Shown here in pieces: positions 1 to 11,901 of a stretch of DNA of 64,000 nt. The position numbers and the translations under genes were made by a program. The DNA is from Effrenium voratum (Eukaryota; Sar; Dinophyceae; Suessiales; Symbiodiniaceae): the NCBI GenBank assembly GCA_963377175.1, contig CAUJNA010000569.1, positions 896,379-960,378 on the forward strand, given 5' to 3'. The notes beneath the pieces are model-generated. The model saw nothing but the letters and a program-made list of their open reading frames with translations. It was not told the origin of the DNA and ran no database searches. Numbering within the stretch: position 1 is the first letter of the stretch; each line of letters opens with the position of its first letter.

Positions 1-2298
1 TTGAACGGGTGTTCTTACCATGTGCCTGGCATGGATACAGTGCTAAGCGGGTGCACTTGAACGGGTGTTCTTACCATGTGCCTGGCATGGACACAATGCT
101 GAGCGGGTGCACTTGAGCGGGTGTTCTTACCATGGTGCCTGGCATGGACACAGTGCTAAGCGGGTGCGCTTGAACGGGTGTTCTTACCATGTGCCTGGCA
201 TGGGTACAGTGCTAAGCGGGCGCACTTGAACGGGTGTTCTTACCGTGTGCCTGGCATGGATACAGTGCAAAGCGGGTGCACTTGAACGGGTATTCTTACC
301 ATGTGCCTGGCATGCAGTTTGGAGCGAACTTGAGCGGGTGTTCTTTCCATGTGCCTGGCATGGATACAGTGCTGAGCGGGCGCGCTTGAGCGGGTGTTCT
401 GACCATGTGCCTGGCATGGAAACAGTGCTGAGCAGGCGCGCTTGAGCGGGTGTTCTTACAATGTGCGTGCCTGGCATGGATAGAGTGGTGAGCGGGTGCA
501 CTTGAGCCTTATCATGGACACAGTGCTGAGCGGGTGCACTTGATGGCATGGACACAACGCTGAGCGGGTGCACTTGAGCGGGTGTTCTTAACGTGCCTGG
601 CATCGATACAGTGCTAAGCGGGCGCACTTGAACGGGTGTTCTTACCATGCGCCTGGCATGGATACAGCGCTAAGCGGGCGCGCTTGAACGGGTGTTCTTA
701 CCATGCGCCTGGCATGGATACAGCGCTAACCGGGCGCGCTTGAACGGGTGTTCTTACCATGTGCCTGGCATGGACACAATGCTGAGCGGGTGCGCTTGAT
801 CGGGTGTTCTTACCATGTGCCTGGCATGGATACAGCGCTAAGCGGGCGCGTTTGAACGGGTGTTCTTACCATGTGCCTGGCATGGATACAGTGCTAAGCG
901 GGTGCACTTGAATGGGTGTGCTTACCATGTGCCTTGCGCGCATGCAGTGCTAAGCGGGTGCACTTGAACAGGTGTCCTTACCATGTGCCTGGCATGGGTA
1001 CAGTGTTAAGCGGGTGCACTGGAACGGGTGTTCTTACCGTGTGCCTGGAGTGCGAAGCGGGTGCGCTTGAACGGGTGTTCCTGAGCGAGTGCACTTGAGC
1101 GGGTGTTCTTTCCATGTGCCTGGCATGGATACAGTGCTGAGCGGGCGCACTTGAGCGGGTGTTCTTACCATGTGCCTGGCATGGAAACAGTGCTGAGCGG
1201 GCGCGCTTGAGCGGGTAATGTGCGTGCCTGGCATGGATAGAGTGGTGAGCGGGTGCACTTGAGCCTTATCATGGCACAGTGCTGAGCGGGTGCACTTGAG
1301 CGGGTGTTCTTACCATGTGCCTGGCATGGACACAGTGCTGAGCGGGTGCACTTGAGCGGGTGTTCTTAACGTGCCTGGCATCGATACAGTGCTAAGCGGG
1401 TGCACTTGAACGGGTGTTCTTACCATATGCCTGGCATGGATACAGCGCTAAGCGGGCGCGCTTGAACGGGTGTTCTTACCATGTGCCTGACATGGACACA
1501 ATGCTGAGCGGGTGCACTTGAGCGGGTGTTACAGTGCTAAGCGTGTGCACTTGAACGGGTTCTTACCAGTGCTAAGCGGGTGCACTTGAACGGGTGTTCT
1601 TACCATGTGCCTGGCATGGATGCTCAGCGGGTGCACTTGAGCGGGTGTTCTTACCATGTGCCTGGCGTCGACACAGTGCTAAGCGGGTGCGCTTGAGCGA
1701 GTGTTCTTACCATGTGCCTGGCATGGATACACTGCTAAGCGGGTGCACTTGAACGGGTGTTCTTACCATGTGCCTGGCATGGATACAGTGCTAAGCGGGT
1801 GCACTTGAACGGGTGTCCTTACCATGTGCCTGGCATGGATACAGTGCTAAGCGGGTGCACTTGAACAGGTGTTCTTACCATGTGCCTGGCATGGATACAG
1901 TGCTAAGCGGGTGCACTTGAACGGGTGTTCTTACCATGTGCCTGGCATGGATACAGCGCTAAGCGGGTGCACTTGAACGGGTGTTCTTACCATGTGCCTG
2001 GCATGGATACTGTGCTAAGCGGGTGCACTTGAATGGGCGTTCTTACCATGTGCCTTGCACGCATGCAGTGCTAAGCGGGTGCACTTGAACGGGTGTTCTT
2101 ACCATGTGCCTGGCATCGATACAGTGCTAAGCGGGTGCATTTGAACCTAAGCGGGTGCACTTGAACGGGTGTTCTTACCGTGTGCCTGGCATGGATACAG
2201 TGCTAAGCAGGCGCGCTTGAACGGGTGTTCTTACTGGATACAGTGCTAGGCGGGTGCACTTGAACGGGTGTTCTTACCGTGTGCCTGGCATGGATACA
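1..2298. repeat. 56-bp minisatellite array, about 41 units
   Basis: Tandem units of 56 bp: the start TTGAACGGGTGTTC recurs at position 57 and onward, and each unit contains CATGTGCCTGGCATGG and GTGCTAAGCGGG. Units vary by point changes and a few short deletions (near 500, 1210, 1540). A variant block at about 325-560, marked by AGAGTGGTGAGCGGG and CTTGAGCCTTATCATGG, recurs about 757 bp downstream near 1096-1310, so there is higher-order duplication. The array runs off the left edge of the window. Open frames on both strands exist only because the unit lacks stops. Confidence 0.97.
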
Positions 2299-2329
2299 CG
2301 GACATGCTACATTTGTTAGTGTTGAACGC

Positions 2330-3305
2330 TCTCGGGTCTCGGGTCTTGGGTCTTGGGTCTCGGGTCCTATCTCGCAGTCTTGGGTCTTGGAGTCTCGGGT
2401 CTCGGAGTCTCGGAGTCTCGGGTCTCGGATGTCGGGTCTCGGAGTCTCGGGTCTTGGAGTCTCGAGAGTGCTTTTGGTGTTGTTGGTGTTGCTGGTGTTG
2501 TTGTTGTTGGTGCTGGGTGCTGGTGCTGGTGCTGGGTGCTGGTGCTGGTGCTGTTGGTGGCTGGTGCTGGTGATGGTGATGGTGCTGGTGCTGGTGCTGG
2601 TGCTGCTGGTGCTGGTGCTGGTGCGAGTCTCGGGGTCTCGGTTCTCGGGTCTCGGAGTCTCGTGTCTCAGGGTTTCGGGTCTCAGGTCTCGGATCTCGGA
2701 TCTCGGGTCTCGGGTCTCGGGTCTCGGGCTCTCGGGTCTCGGGTCTCGGTCTCGAGTCTCGGATCTCGGGTCTCGGGCTCTCAGGTCTTCGGGTCTCGGG
2801 TCTCGGGTCTCGGCTTCGGGTCTCGGGTCTCGGGTCTCGGGCTCTCGGCTCTCGGGTCTCGGGTCTCGGGGTCTCGGGCTCTCGGGTCTTGGGTCTCGGG
2901 TCTCGGGTCTTGAGTCTCGGATCTCGGGTCTCGGGCTTCGGGTCTCGGGTCTGGGTCTCGGGTCTCAGGTCTTGAGTCTCGAGTCTCGGATCTCGGGTCT
3001 CGGGCTCTCGGCTCTCGGGTCTCGGGCTCTCGGGTCTCGGGGTCTCGTGTCTCGGATCTTTGGTCTCGGGTCTCGGGTCTGGCCCGGATCTCGGGTCTCA
3101 GGTCTCGGGTCTCGGATCTCGGGTCTCGGGTCTCAGGTCTCGGGTCTCGGGGTCTCGGGTCTTGGGTCTCGGATCTTTGGGTCTCGGGTCTTGGGTCTTG
3201 GGTCTCGGATCTCGGGTCTCGGGTCTCGGGTCTCGGGTCTCGGGTCTCGGGGTCTCGGGTCTCGGGTCTCGGGTCTCGGGTCTCGGGTCTCGGGTCTCGG
3301 GTCGC
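2330..3305. repeat. GGGTCTC heptamer satellite
   Basis: Almost pure repetition of the 7-mer TCTCGGG with occasional TCTTGGG, TCTCGGA and TCTCAGG variants. It starts within about 35 bp of the end of the 56-bp array. Because 7 is not a multiple of 3 and the unit has no stop codon, several frames stay open for hundreds of codons; the 349-codon frame at 2279-3328 is such an artefact. Confidence 0.97.
2474..2624. repeat. GGTGTT/GGTGCT microsatellite
   Basis: A block of (GGTGTT)n grading into (GGTGCT)n lies inside the heptamer array and is flanked by GGGTCTC units on both sides. It looks like a local replacement or expansion within the satellite. Confidence 0.9.
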
Positions 3306-3309
3306 GCTC

Positions 3310-4160
3310 GTTGTCAAGTGCGTTCTGATATTTTCTCATCTTTCCCATAGTTTATCATAGTTCTCATATTTCTCATATTTTCCAATGGACCCTTACATTG
3401 TCTCATAAGTTGTTCTCAGTTTCTCATATGCACTTCTCATAACACATTCAGGCTTATCACGCATTATCATATCTTATCATATGGCACTCATACAGTCTCA
3501 AACCTTCTCATAAGTTAAACTTCCCATATTTTCTCAGATGTTCTCATAGTTTCTCATATGTCTCATATTTCTCATATTTGTCAGAGTTTCTCAGAGTTCC
3601 TCCTATTATCTCATATTCCTCATATTTTCTAATATTTCTCAAAACTTACCATATTTTCTCATGTCTCATATTTCCCATAGTTTCTCATACTTCTCATATT
3701 TCTCATATTTTCTGATATTTTAACATAGTTTCTCATATTTTTCATATTTTCTCACATGTAGTTATCACACGTTCCAACAGTGTCACATAGTTCCATAGGT
3801 CTCTCACATGTCTGTCATGGTTTCTAATAGCTATCGCATTATGCACCTCTCGCATTTCTAATTGTGCCCATAGATCCTCATATGCTCTCTGATTTTCCCG
3901 CACACGCTTAACATATGTTTAAGAAAATGTTCTCATATTTTCTCAGGTGCTCTGATATGTTGTCATATGTTGGGGTATGTGTTTTCTCACATCGTGTCAT
4001 AAGTTGTTTGTACTTTCATATATTCACATAGTGTCTCATATGTGCTTCTCATATAGTCTCACACATTGTCAGATCTATCATACGTTTCTGATATTTTCAC
4101 AGATTATCATATGGCATTTGTTTTCAAAAGTAATTCTCAGATGTTATCGCACTTAGACGT
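3310..4160 (+). repeat. TCTCATAT degenerate satellite, forward orientation
   Basis: Degenerate short repeat rich in TTCTCATATTT and TCTCATAG, spacing about 8-14 bp, AT-rich compared with the blocks to its left. Beyond about 4165 the same motif appears only as its complement (ATGAGA, CATATGAG), so this is one arm of a strand-switching array. Confidence 0.85.
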
Positions 4161-4162
4161 TT

Positions 4163-4510
4163 TCCATCATATAGCATATGAGTAAGCATGAGAAGCATGT
4201 GATAAGACACGGTAAGCGTAAAATACTATCTGGCACACGTGCAGTTGTGAGAAATGCGTGATAGGAGAAGCCAAAAGAGTGCAAAACCCAACCCAAACAT
4301 AAGGATCCTTATGTCTGGGTTGAATTTTGAACTCTTTTGGCTTCTTATATATTTCAGATAATGTAAGAAAATGAGAAACGCCTATGGGTGACACATGAGA
4401 CCATATGAGACACACGGGAAGAGTATGATGATAATTCTATGCAAGCACATGAGAAACGTATGAAAGGCGCATGAGAAATGTACGAGAAACACACCAGAGT
4501 CATTTACCAG
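4163..4510 (-). repeat. ATATGAGA satellite, reverse orientation
   Basis: Repeats of CATATGAGA, CATGAGAAACG and CGTATGAGAA: the complement of the TCTCATAT repeats at 3310-4160. A small island of the same orientation lies at 4795-4845. A 78-bp palindrome (4267-4344) sits close to the point where orientation changes. Confidence 0.8.
4267..4344. repeat. 78-bp palindrome without a loop
   Basis: Centre AAGGATCCTT at 4301-4310. The outer arms GAAGCCAAAAGAGT (4267-4280) and ACTCTTTTGGCTTC (4331-4344) are exact complements; the inner arms differ at about four positions. It could be a small MITE, the recombination point of an inverted duplication, or a hairpin RNA if transcribed. No target-site duplication was established. 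Confidence 0.9.
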
Positions 4511-6811
4511 TTAAAGCACGCTGGGTCAGGCAAACCATGAGTTATAAAAGGTGCACTGTGTCCTCATTAAGCAGGTATGGGCCACAAGCTTTGGCGCGTT
4601 GGATGTGAGGTCAAGTGCGACAGGGAACGCAGGGCGCAACTCACACTTGGCCCCAAGCATGGCGAGTAGCCGTTCTCGGTGGGCTGTGAGAGTAAGCTTT
4701 CCCGTTGCTAGCAGATTGAACTCCAACTCATGCAGGCGACCCTACTGTGGGGTGTCATGGCGAAAGCATGTGCCCACATTGCACATGATAAAATAGGATA
4801 AGCACTGAGACATATGATAAATGTATGAGAAACATGAAAAACTGCGCATAGCACCCTCCAGGGTTCACCTTAGCCGCCACGGAGTGCAGCTTGATGTGCT
4901 GAAAGGCGTGGGTGGGCAGTGCGCATGTGGGAAGCAAGAGTGAAAGTGCACTGATCTTTTTGTTGAATCTATGCTGCTACACAGCTTGCCAGTTCTGCAG
5001 CGTTTTTTGGGCAAGGCACTCATCAGGCACCCAGCAGACCCAGCAGACCCAGCAGCTCAGTATCCAATCCCCCCCTCCCAAGCCATGGAAGAATTTCACT
5101 GGAGTGCTTGGCGGAATGCTGAGAGCTGGTGGAGCGGGAGAGCGCTGAGCCTCCTCAAAAGCCAGGAGTTTGCGCTTGCAACTTCCTGCCGACAAATGCT
5201 AATCGCATGCAAGCACGTGGATTTCACTTGCTGGCTTGGTAGCTGCGCGTCAGGATAACTATGCCATGTGCTTTGGAGCACCCTCCCGCATAAGTAGTGC
5301 GTGAAGCTGCCTGGGTTTGTCCTTGCAATGCTTCAGCAAGCGCCGGCTGGCCCAATTGATGCTGCCACCTGGCAAAAGGGGTCGCTGAGGGGGAAGCCCA
5401 ACCATATTCAGTCTTCTTTGTTTCACCCAAATCCAATCGCTGAGGAAGATGTCGTCAAGACGCAAATGCGGGGCACATCCAGTGTCTCAGCTTCAGCCAT
5501 GGTAGGGGATTTGGTAGTCTCCATAGGCCTCTTCCATTGGCTGAAGCAGAGACACTTGGCTGGGGTTTTTGAATTGAATGGAGAGCACAGGCCCAAATTT
5601 CAGGCGCCACTAATCCAATGGATGCAGCAGATCTAGTGGGTCCAGTTGATCCAGGCAGTGATGACACCATTGTGAAGATCAAGGCTGGAGGCTGTCCACA
5701 AGGTAAGCTCGATTGTTCTGACTGGGGCATGTGTGGCCTTTCAGCTGATCTAGTGATCCCACTGCACGCCTTCCACGACACGAGTTGGCCAGGCATGCTG
5801 TCACGGCTTGCTGGCACAGTGATTAACTTGGGCAAACTTTAGTCACCCTGCCCAGATGCTATCTGAGGAGGGGTGAATCATGCTTTCCTAACTGCTGAGA
5901 AGAAGCTTGGCATGATGTGGCAAAAGGCACAGGTAGCTTCAGACCAGTCCGTTGTTAAATCGTAAATGAGGAAGGGGCTGGCGCTTGGCGTTTGCACACA
6001 CACTTCAGCCCCAGGCCAGCTCTATGAGGTGGAGTTGCGTCACCTGGCGCAGCAGCGGTGGACTGGGTGCAAGGGCTGCATGGCGCTCAACTTGTCAGCA
6101 GCTTTCTGGTTTGCATTCGACACATGTCATGCATTACATACACCCTCGCCACCCTCCTGCCACACTGACCTGCTCTGTGAGGCACCACAGCAGGCCTGCG
6201 CAGGAAGTGAGACAGCTAGCTTCACACATGTGGCAGTCCAATTAAAAGCTCCAGTGCAGTCCAGCTTGTGGCTCCAGTGAAACAGTGGTCTCCAACGGTC
6301 GCAGAAGTGGCAGGGGGAAAAAAGCACAATGCCCGGCTTCGGCCTGCTGGTCGTTTGTGGCTTGCTCAATTTGTCCGGCCCACGCCTGCCAGGCAGTCCT
6401 CATGCTGCGCCAGGGCCTCAGCTTGGCTGATCATACGTAGCTTGGCGCGGCCCAGGCCTCCACGTGGACTATGGCAAGCTGACCAAACCTCAGAGGGCAC
6501 GTGCGCACAAGTCACAGTGTTGGCACATGGATGAGTCTTGGTCACAGTGAGCGTGTGTTTCTGTAGCCAGCATGGACCCTACCCATGGGGAAATGCATTT
6601 TTTCAATGAGTGGGGTGCACTTCCTCTGGCCCAACTGCTTTGCAATAGCAACACATCATAAAGAGGCAATGAGCAGGCAGCAGCATGCAAACATGACTGG
6701 CAATTCAAACATGATGAAGCCCGGGCGGGCCTCCTTATGCTTGGATTGCCCAATCATGTTTGAGTGCATGCAAGTTGGCTCCATGCACCACAGAAACATG
6801 GTCTACATGAA
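4511..6811. other. No recognisable gene
   Basis: Mixed-composition DNA with many short overlapping open frames on both strands and none recognisable. A 9-bp unit CCCAGCAGA repeats three times at about 5031-5060. No RNA gene seen. Confidence 0.6.
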
Positions 6812-6957
6812 AGTTATGAGACGCACATGAGATACATATGAGAACCATCTGAGATGCATATGAGAAGCACATGCGAGACATATGAGAAGGATGTAGTCAA
6901 TATGAGAGACGCATATGAAACGTATGAGAAATATGATACAGTATGAGAACACTACTA
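6812..6957 (-). repeat. ATGAGA satellite island
   Basis: Repeats of ACATATGAGA, GCACATGAGA and CGTATGAGAA in the same orientation as 4163-4510, that is, opposite to 3310-4160. Probably part of the same right arm, split by the 4.5-6.8 kb segment. Confidence 0.75.
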
Positions 6958-8968
6958 CCAATGGGCAGCCAACACTGGCCCAACAAGGACACGAGTAGAA
7001 GGATGCTCCATAATTGTTGAAGATGGTTCACTTGACCCCATGTATATGTATATATATATATTGCCACTCATGTGATTTCAGCCCGGTGCAGAGCGCCCTG
7101 TTTTTATCATCCTGGGGCCACTTGATCTCTTGTCCTGGATTCAGTTGATCCACTTGACAGGATCAGCAATCATGTGTAAAATGGAAAATGTAGCCGATCA
7201 TCGTAAAGGCGATGCCTCCACCCAGGAAAGCCCACACGAGGAGCAGGGGCAAAGGAACTCGAGGATCAGGAGCTTCAACCTGAGACTGGCAACTTCCTCA
7301 CGGAGGGAGCCTATGGCGTCCAACACCTCGCGGAGCTCATGTGCACTGTCGGATGATGCTGGGGCCGATGATGGCATCGCACTGGATCCACTTGATGCAC
7401 TGGATCCACTTGACGGCCACTGGGCACACATCATGCTCCCACACGCAAACCCAAGCGTCTGAAGCACTAATTAGTCGGGCCCTTAGAAGTTGGTCTGAAA
7501 GGTGTCCAGCAACCATCAGCACTCACACTGGCCCACTCAACATGCAGGGGTCACCAAGAGGCTGAAGCTGCTGTGGAATTGCAGGGCAAGAATGAACTAC
7601 TCAGGGAGGCTTTGCACTGGGGCCAGCACCCTGCAGAGCCGCTGGGACCAAGGGTCTTCTTAACCTCAGGTGGACAACTTCAGCTTCTTGATGATGTGAG
7701 AGCTCCAACTGTGCGGCATGATGGTGGTCCAGCAATCCATGTGACAATTTCATTGATTTTTGTGGCTGTACTTGCCATTAAGGGCTGTGATGAGGGACTG
7801 TGTGGCAAGGTGGCCCAGTGTTCCAGCGGTCAACTGTTTTAATGGTTTACTGGACCAATAGGTCAACAAGCAAAACTCCCAGTTGTATGTGAGGTGGCCT
7901 GGCAGTGCAACCCATGATGATCTTTCTGAGTTCAGTGCTGCGCAGGCAGTAGCTCTGCCTTGCCTGGCGTGGGCTTTCAACACCATGCCTTTCCATGCGG
8001 TCCTGCCCCTCCTTCTCAAAGCTGAATTGACAGCAAAACAGTGGCTTTGCTTAGCACGATATGCGGCTTGGAGTTCCTGAGTGATTGGAGGTGTCTAGTT
8101 AAGAAACCATGCGCTCTGAAACGTGCAGCTGTACTCGCCAATGTGCCAGGCAGACCTCCTCATGCTGCAGGGCAAGCCGCTGCAGCTGCTGCTTGCACCA
8201 GGCCATGTTCCATGTTGGCATGTGACATGTGCTTTGGACATGCCACTCCTGTGCTCAGCTCTTGAGCACAGGAGTTTCATGTCAGAAGCACATGTCAATC
8301 TTCTCAGTAATATGAACATGCACACACACACACAAGCACACATGTAGTGAGGGCAAACAATGCACCACGTGCGTGTCACAAGCATAGCGCCTACCCACCC
8401 AGCGCTCACTGTATTGTAACCATATCAAGCACTTAATCAACGCACATGTGTGGAAGCAATGCAGGCAACTTACCAACCCTCGTGTGTGTAGCACTGGATG
8501 TGCATGAGTCTGCAGATAATGGCTCTGTGCTCCTCACATGCTTCTCATGTGTGTTGCTAGAAAACATGTGAAGTAATGTGAAGCATCTGAGAAACGCTGG
8601 GCTTTGAAACGCGCATGGTTTTATGGCCATTTCTTGGTTTATGGTAAACACTTACATTGCATGATTATGCCGAATTGTTGTGCCAAAATGGTCTGATTTT
8701 CCACCATAATGTGCACATATTTGCTAGTATACCACTTCCGTTGCTCAGAGTTTTATGACCGACGTAAAATTCGCACGGCGCCACCGCTTGAGCACGTGCA
8801 CCAACGCGACCCCAATTTCGTGCGAGAATGTCGCATCGAAGAAAACTTCGCACGCGCAGGGCCAACGCTTTGAGCGCGAACCCTCGATCTAACCCAGCCT
8901 TTACTCTTCTTGTGAGAAACCCGTGGTGGAAACACGATTGGGGGAACCACTGACGGCTGACAAAGCCC
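6958..8968. other. No recognisable gene; minor repeats
   Basis: Holds a short TATA-rich run (7041-7062), repeated GATCCACTTGA motifs around 7110-7160 and 7380-7420, and a CA microsatellite at 8320-8342. Scattered short open frames of up to about 110 codons overlap one another on both strands and resemble nothing I know. Confidence 0.55.
8320..8342. repeat. CA microsatellite
   Basis: Run of CACACA dinucleotides ending in CAAGCACACATG. Confidence 0.85.
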
Positions 8969-9248
8969 CTGGAGAACCATTTGGCCGTTTGGGCAAACGG
9001 CCGTCAAAAAGGCTATGGCCGTGAAACAGCAGCAGCGCCATGAATGGCAGTGAAAAAGCGTGAAACGGCCGTGAAAAAGCGAGCGAAAGGACGTGAAAAA
9101 CGTGTGAAAGGCCGTGAACAACGAGCGGAACCGGAAAAAACCGTAAAGCGCAAGCAGTGGCCGTGAAAAAAGGCAGTGGCAGTGAAAAGCAATTTTCATG
9201 GCCCTCAGCAGAGTGACCCCGTGAAGAGGGGTTAAATGGCAGTCCAGG
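8969..9248. repeat. GTGAAA-rich dispersed repeat, copy 1
   Basis: Begins CTGGAGAACCATTTGG, contains GGCTATGGCCGTGAAA, CATGAATGGCAGTGAAA and a run of CGTGAAA motifs, then CAGCAGAGTGACCCCGTG and ends TCCAGG. The same order of motifs recurs at 58934-59216 and, shorter, at 60394-60619, all in the same orientation. This is a dispersed repeat family with defined ends, probably non-autonomous. Frames rich in Phe and His on the minus strand are by-products. Confidence 0.85.
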
Positions 9249-9361
9249 CCACTGCCAATTCCCGAACAAACAACTGCCAACTGCGCCACGCCGACCAGTT
9301 TGAGCATCCCATCCCGGCCATGTCGGCCAATCCCGACAAACCATGTTCCTGTCTGACCAGC

Positions 9362-9560
9362 CTAACACCGCCCGCCCGGCCCAACCGTGCGACCGCCCTG
9401 ACCGTCCCAATCATCCCGTGACGCCCCGGCCATCCCGATCGACCCAACCATCCCGACCGCCCCGACAGCCCCAACCGTCGCAACCACCCCAAACCGTCCC
9501 GACGGTCCCGACCATCGCAACCATCACGACCGCCCCGACCGTCGCGACCATCCCATGATT
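9362..9560. repeat. CCGACCGTCCC degenerate minisatellite
   Basis: Irregular 9-10-bp repeats built on CCGACCGTCCCGACC and CAACCATCCCGACC, pyrimidine-rich on the plus strand, starting about 110 bp after copy 1 of the GTGAAA repeat. Frames rich in Gly, Asp and Arg on the minus strand arise from it. Confidence 0.85.
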
Positions 9561-11520
9561 GCGACCATCCCAACTGCCCTGTGTTTTGCTTTGTAAGCTC
9601 TTTCAACCTCTTTTTTATGTTGTATTTTGTTTGTCTGAATTTGGTGTCTGCTTTCTCAAAGTCGCCCCACCCTCATAGTTAACTATATTCGGACGAAGCT
9701 TCACCCCCTCCGACCCGAAACGCTAGAGCGCATGCCTCAGTGCACTTCACGAAGATGTCCATGGACTCCACGTTCTCTGCGGGAACCTTTGTGAGCATCT
9801 TGCTGTCCTTTAACACTTTTGCGTCAGCCGAATCATGAGATCTCTGACTGAGGCCGCTAAACCAACATTATTGAGATTCCTGATTCAGAACCATCCTTTG
9901 CCAACTACCGTGAACAGAGAGGCAAACCAATCAACAGCATGGCTAGCGAAACCAGGCTGCTGAGATACGGCATATACCCGTTCTTTCGAAGGTGCGTGTC
10001 ATGGCCTCTTGAAACTCACGAGAAGCCATGGTCCTCGTCAATGGTGACAGTGTCCTTGCCGCGATTGACTTGCCGCAAAGCGCCTCTGATGTACTATGAA
10101 GCACTGTCGAACACTCTGACCCGTATTGGACTGCAGTAGTAGTTTCGCGAACACAGCTTCACAGTACAGCAAATGTACATAATTACAGTGAGCTTACCTG
10201 CTTTGAAGTGATTTGCTCCCATGAACTGTGACTCAAGATAAGTGAAGGCCGGCGGCCGGGGTCTCTCCGCTCAGACGGAACCACCTTGAGTTGTCGCATG
10301 TGAGAAATGGGAATTCACAAACTAGAATCCTTGTCAAATTGCGAGCCGGTACTACACTTCATACCGCGCCCCAAAAAGCAGCAAAAAAGGAATGGAGGGG
10401 CGCGCAGTTTAGGACTGCGTTCAAACAGCAGAATCGCTCGGCGTGTATCTGAAAGACAAGGTTGCCTGAGGGCGAGACGGATGTCAGATATCACATCGTG
10501 CTCTCAACCAACTGCCTACTTGGCTGAAACCATTTCAGCCCTTGACAATAGAGAGTATGATTTCGCTATTTTGCTTGTTCCCAGTGGCCATGTTCACGTC
10601 TGAGAACGGCTTCCCGCAGCCAGCAACTGCACGTGGAAGTTGGGGATCTGTGCTGGTGCCAGGTGGGCCCCCATATTAGCACGGATCAAACAAACCGATC
10701 GCCCTGCGAGGTCCTTGATCAGCTTCAACAGGTCTTTGATCTCAGTGAAGCCAAACTGCTTGGTGTTGATCTGCTTCTTGAAGTATTTGTCTCAGATGCG
10801 AGCAAGTGTCTGTGAAGGTAGACAAAATCAATGGCATAAACGTGGAGCACGCACAGCTGTCGTCCATCCTGCAATTTGCCGCGACACATGAGTGCAATAG
10901 TCAAAACTGCTCAGGGCAATTGATGTCCCCTCAAGAGAGGCTTGGCCCGCACTTCCCACATTACCTCGGAACTTTATAGCTCAGACTTTCTGTATTAGTA
11001 TAGGTTAGCTGTTTCTCAGGTTTTGCAAACGCCACCTTTCTCTTCTGCTGTTTCTTGCTCACGTTCCTGTGAACGACCGGTTGTTCGAGCTGAGCGAAGG
11101 CTGCATCCATATTACCATCTCACGCGAGCATCTCCCTTCTCGCAATCGGTCAGGACCTGACCTTTGATGATTTCAAGAGCAGATATACTTGAAGTGAGAG
11201 ATTTTGTTGGTGTTCTTTTCTTTTTAAACTCCATGAAAATTTTAGTTCAAGATCGAACAAATGTTGCTGGGAAAGAAAACCCTTTTAACATCTACTTGAA
11301 TCCTGAAAAAGAAACCATATTGAAATTCTACTTGGAATTGAAATTCTACTAAAATTCAGTCTTTGTTAATCCGCATGTAACACATTGTTATAGACGGTTG
11401 ACCAACCCCCATTGAATGGACACCCCAATGAAAAAATGAAATGCGATTGCTATTTAGTACCGATTGAAGTCCTCTTTGATTGAAGCTAGATTGTCTGCGG
11501 GGCCATATTAATTAAACAAT
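9561..11520. other. No recognisable gene
   Basis: About 2 kb of apparently unique sequence, AT-rich beyond 11.1 kb. A frame at 10307-10603 (98 codons, plus) and a minus-strand reading near 10620-10800 that includes FTEIKDLLKLIKDLAGRSV look mildly protein-like but match nothing I know. No repeat or RNA gene seen. Confidence 0.5.
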
Positions 11521-11901
11521 TCCAGTTGTGTTGAAAAAAACGAAAACCCTTGGGGAAGGAGTTCAACCTTTAAAATCTGACTTAAAGCAGTATTTGAAAC
11601 GTGTTTGGGACCATTTAAACAAAGGAGGTCGTATTTCAGATCTAACTGGGAACCAGATTATGGTCAGAAAGCCAAGGCTTGCTGTAGCAAACGTGGTGGC
11701 AGTATTTTGGAAGATGACAGATGGTGTGGGTAGGCCAGACTTGGCGGCAGTGTGGCTTGAGAGATTTCAAAGCAAATATCTCAGGGAAAAATGCACTGGA
11801 AAACAACCACGAGAAATCCAAATATTTGAGTCCGAAACCAGAAAATCCGAAAAACCACGCAAAACAAAAATACAATCTGCCAGAAGGAAGCGGATGATCG
11901 A

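Noticed and set aside
1..2298. Possible CRISPR array
   Set aside because: Units are contiguous 56-bp repeats without unique spacers, in a eukaryotic context; the same holds for all other arrays.
2279..3328. 349-codon open frame on the plus strand (and long frames on the minus strand)
   Set aside because: It follows the stop-free GGGTCTC heptamer; all frames are long here and the product is a seven-residue repeat.
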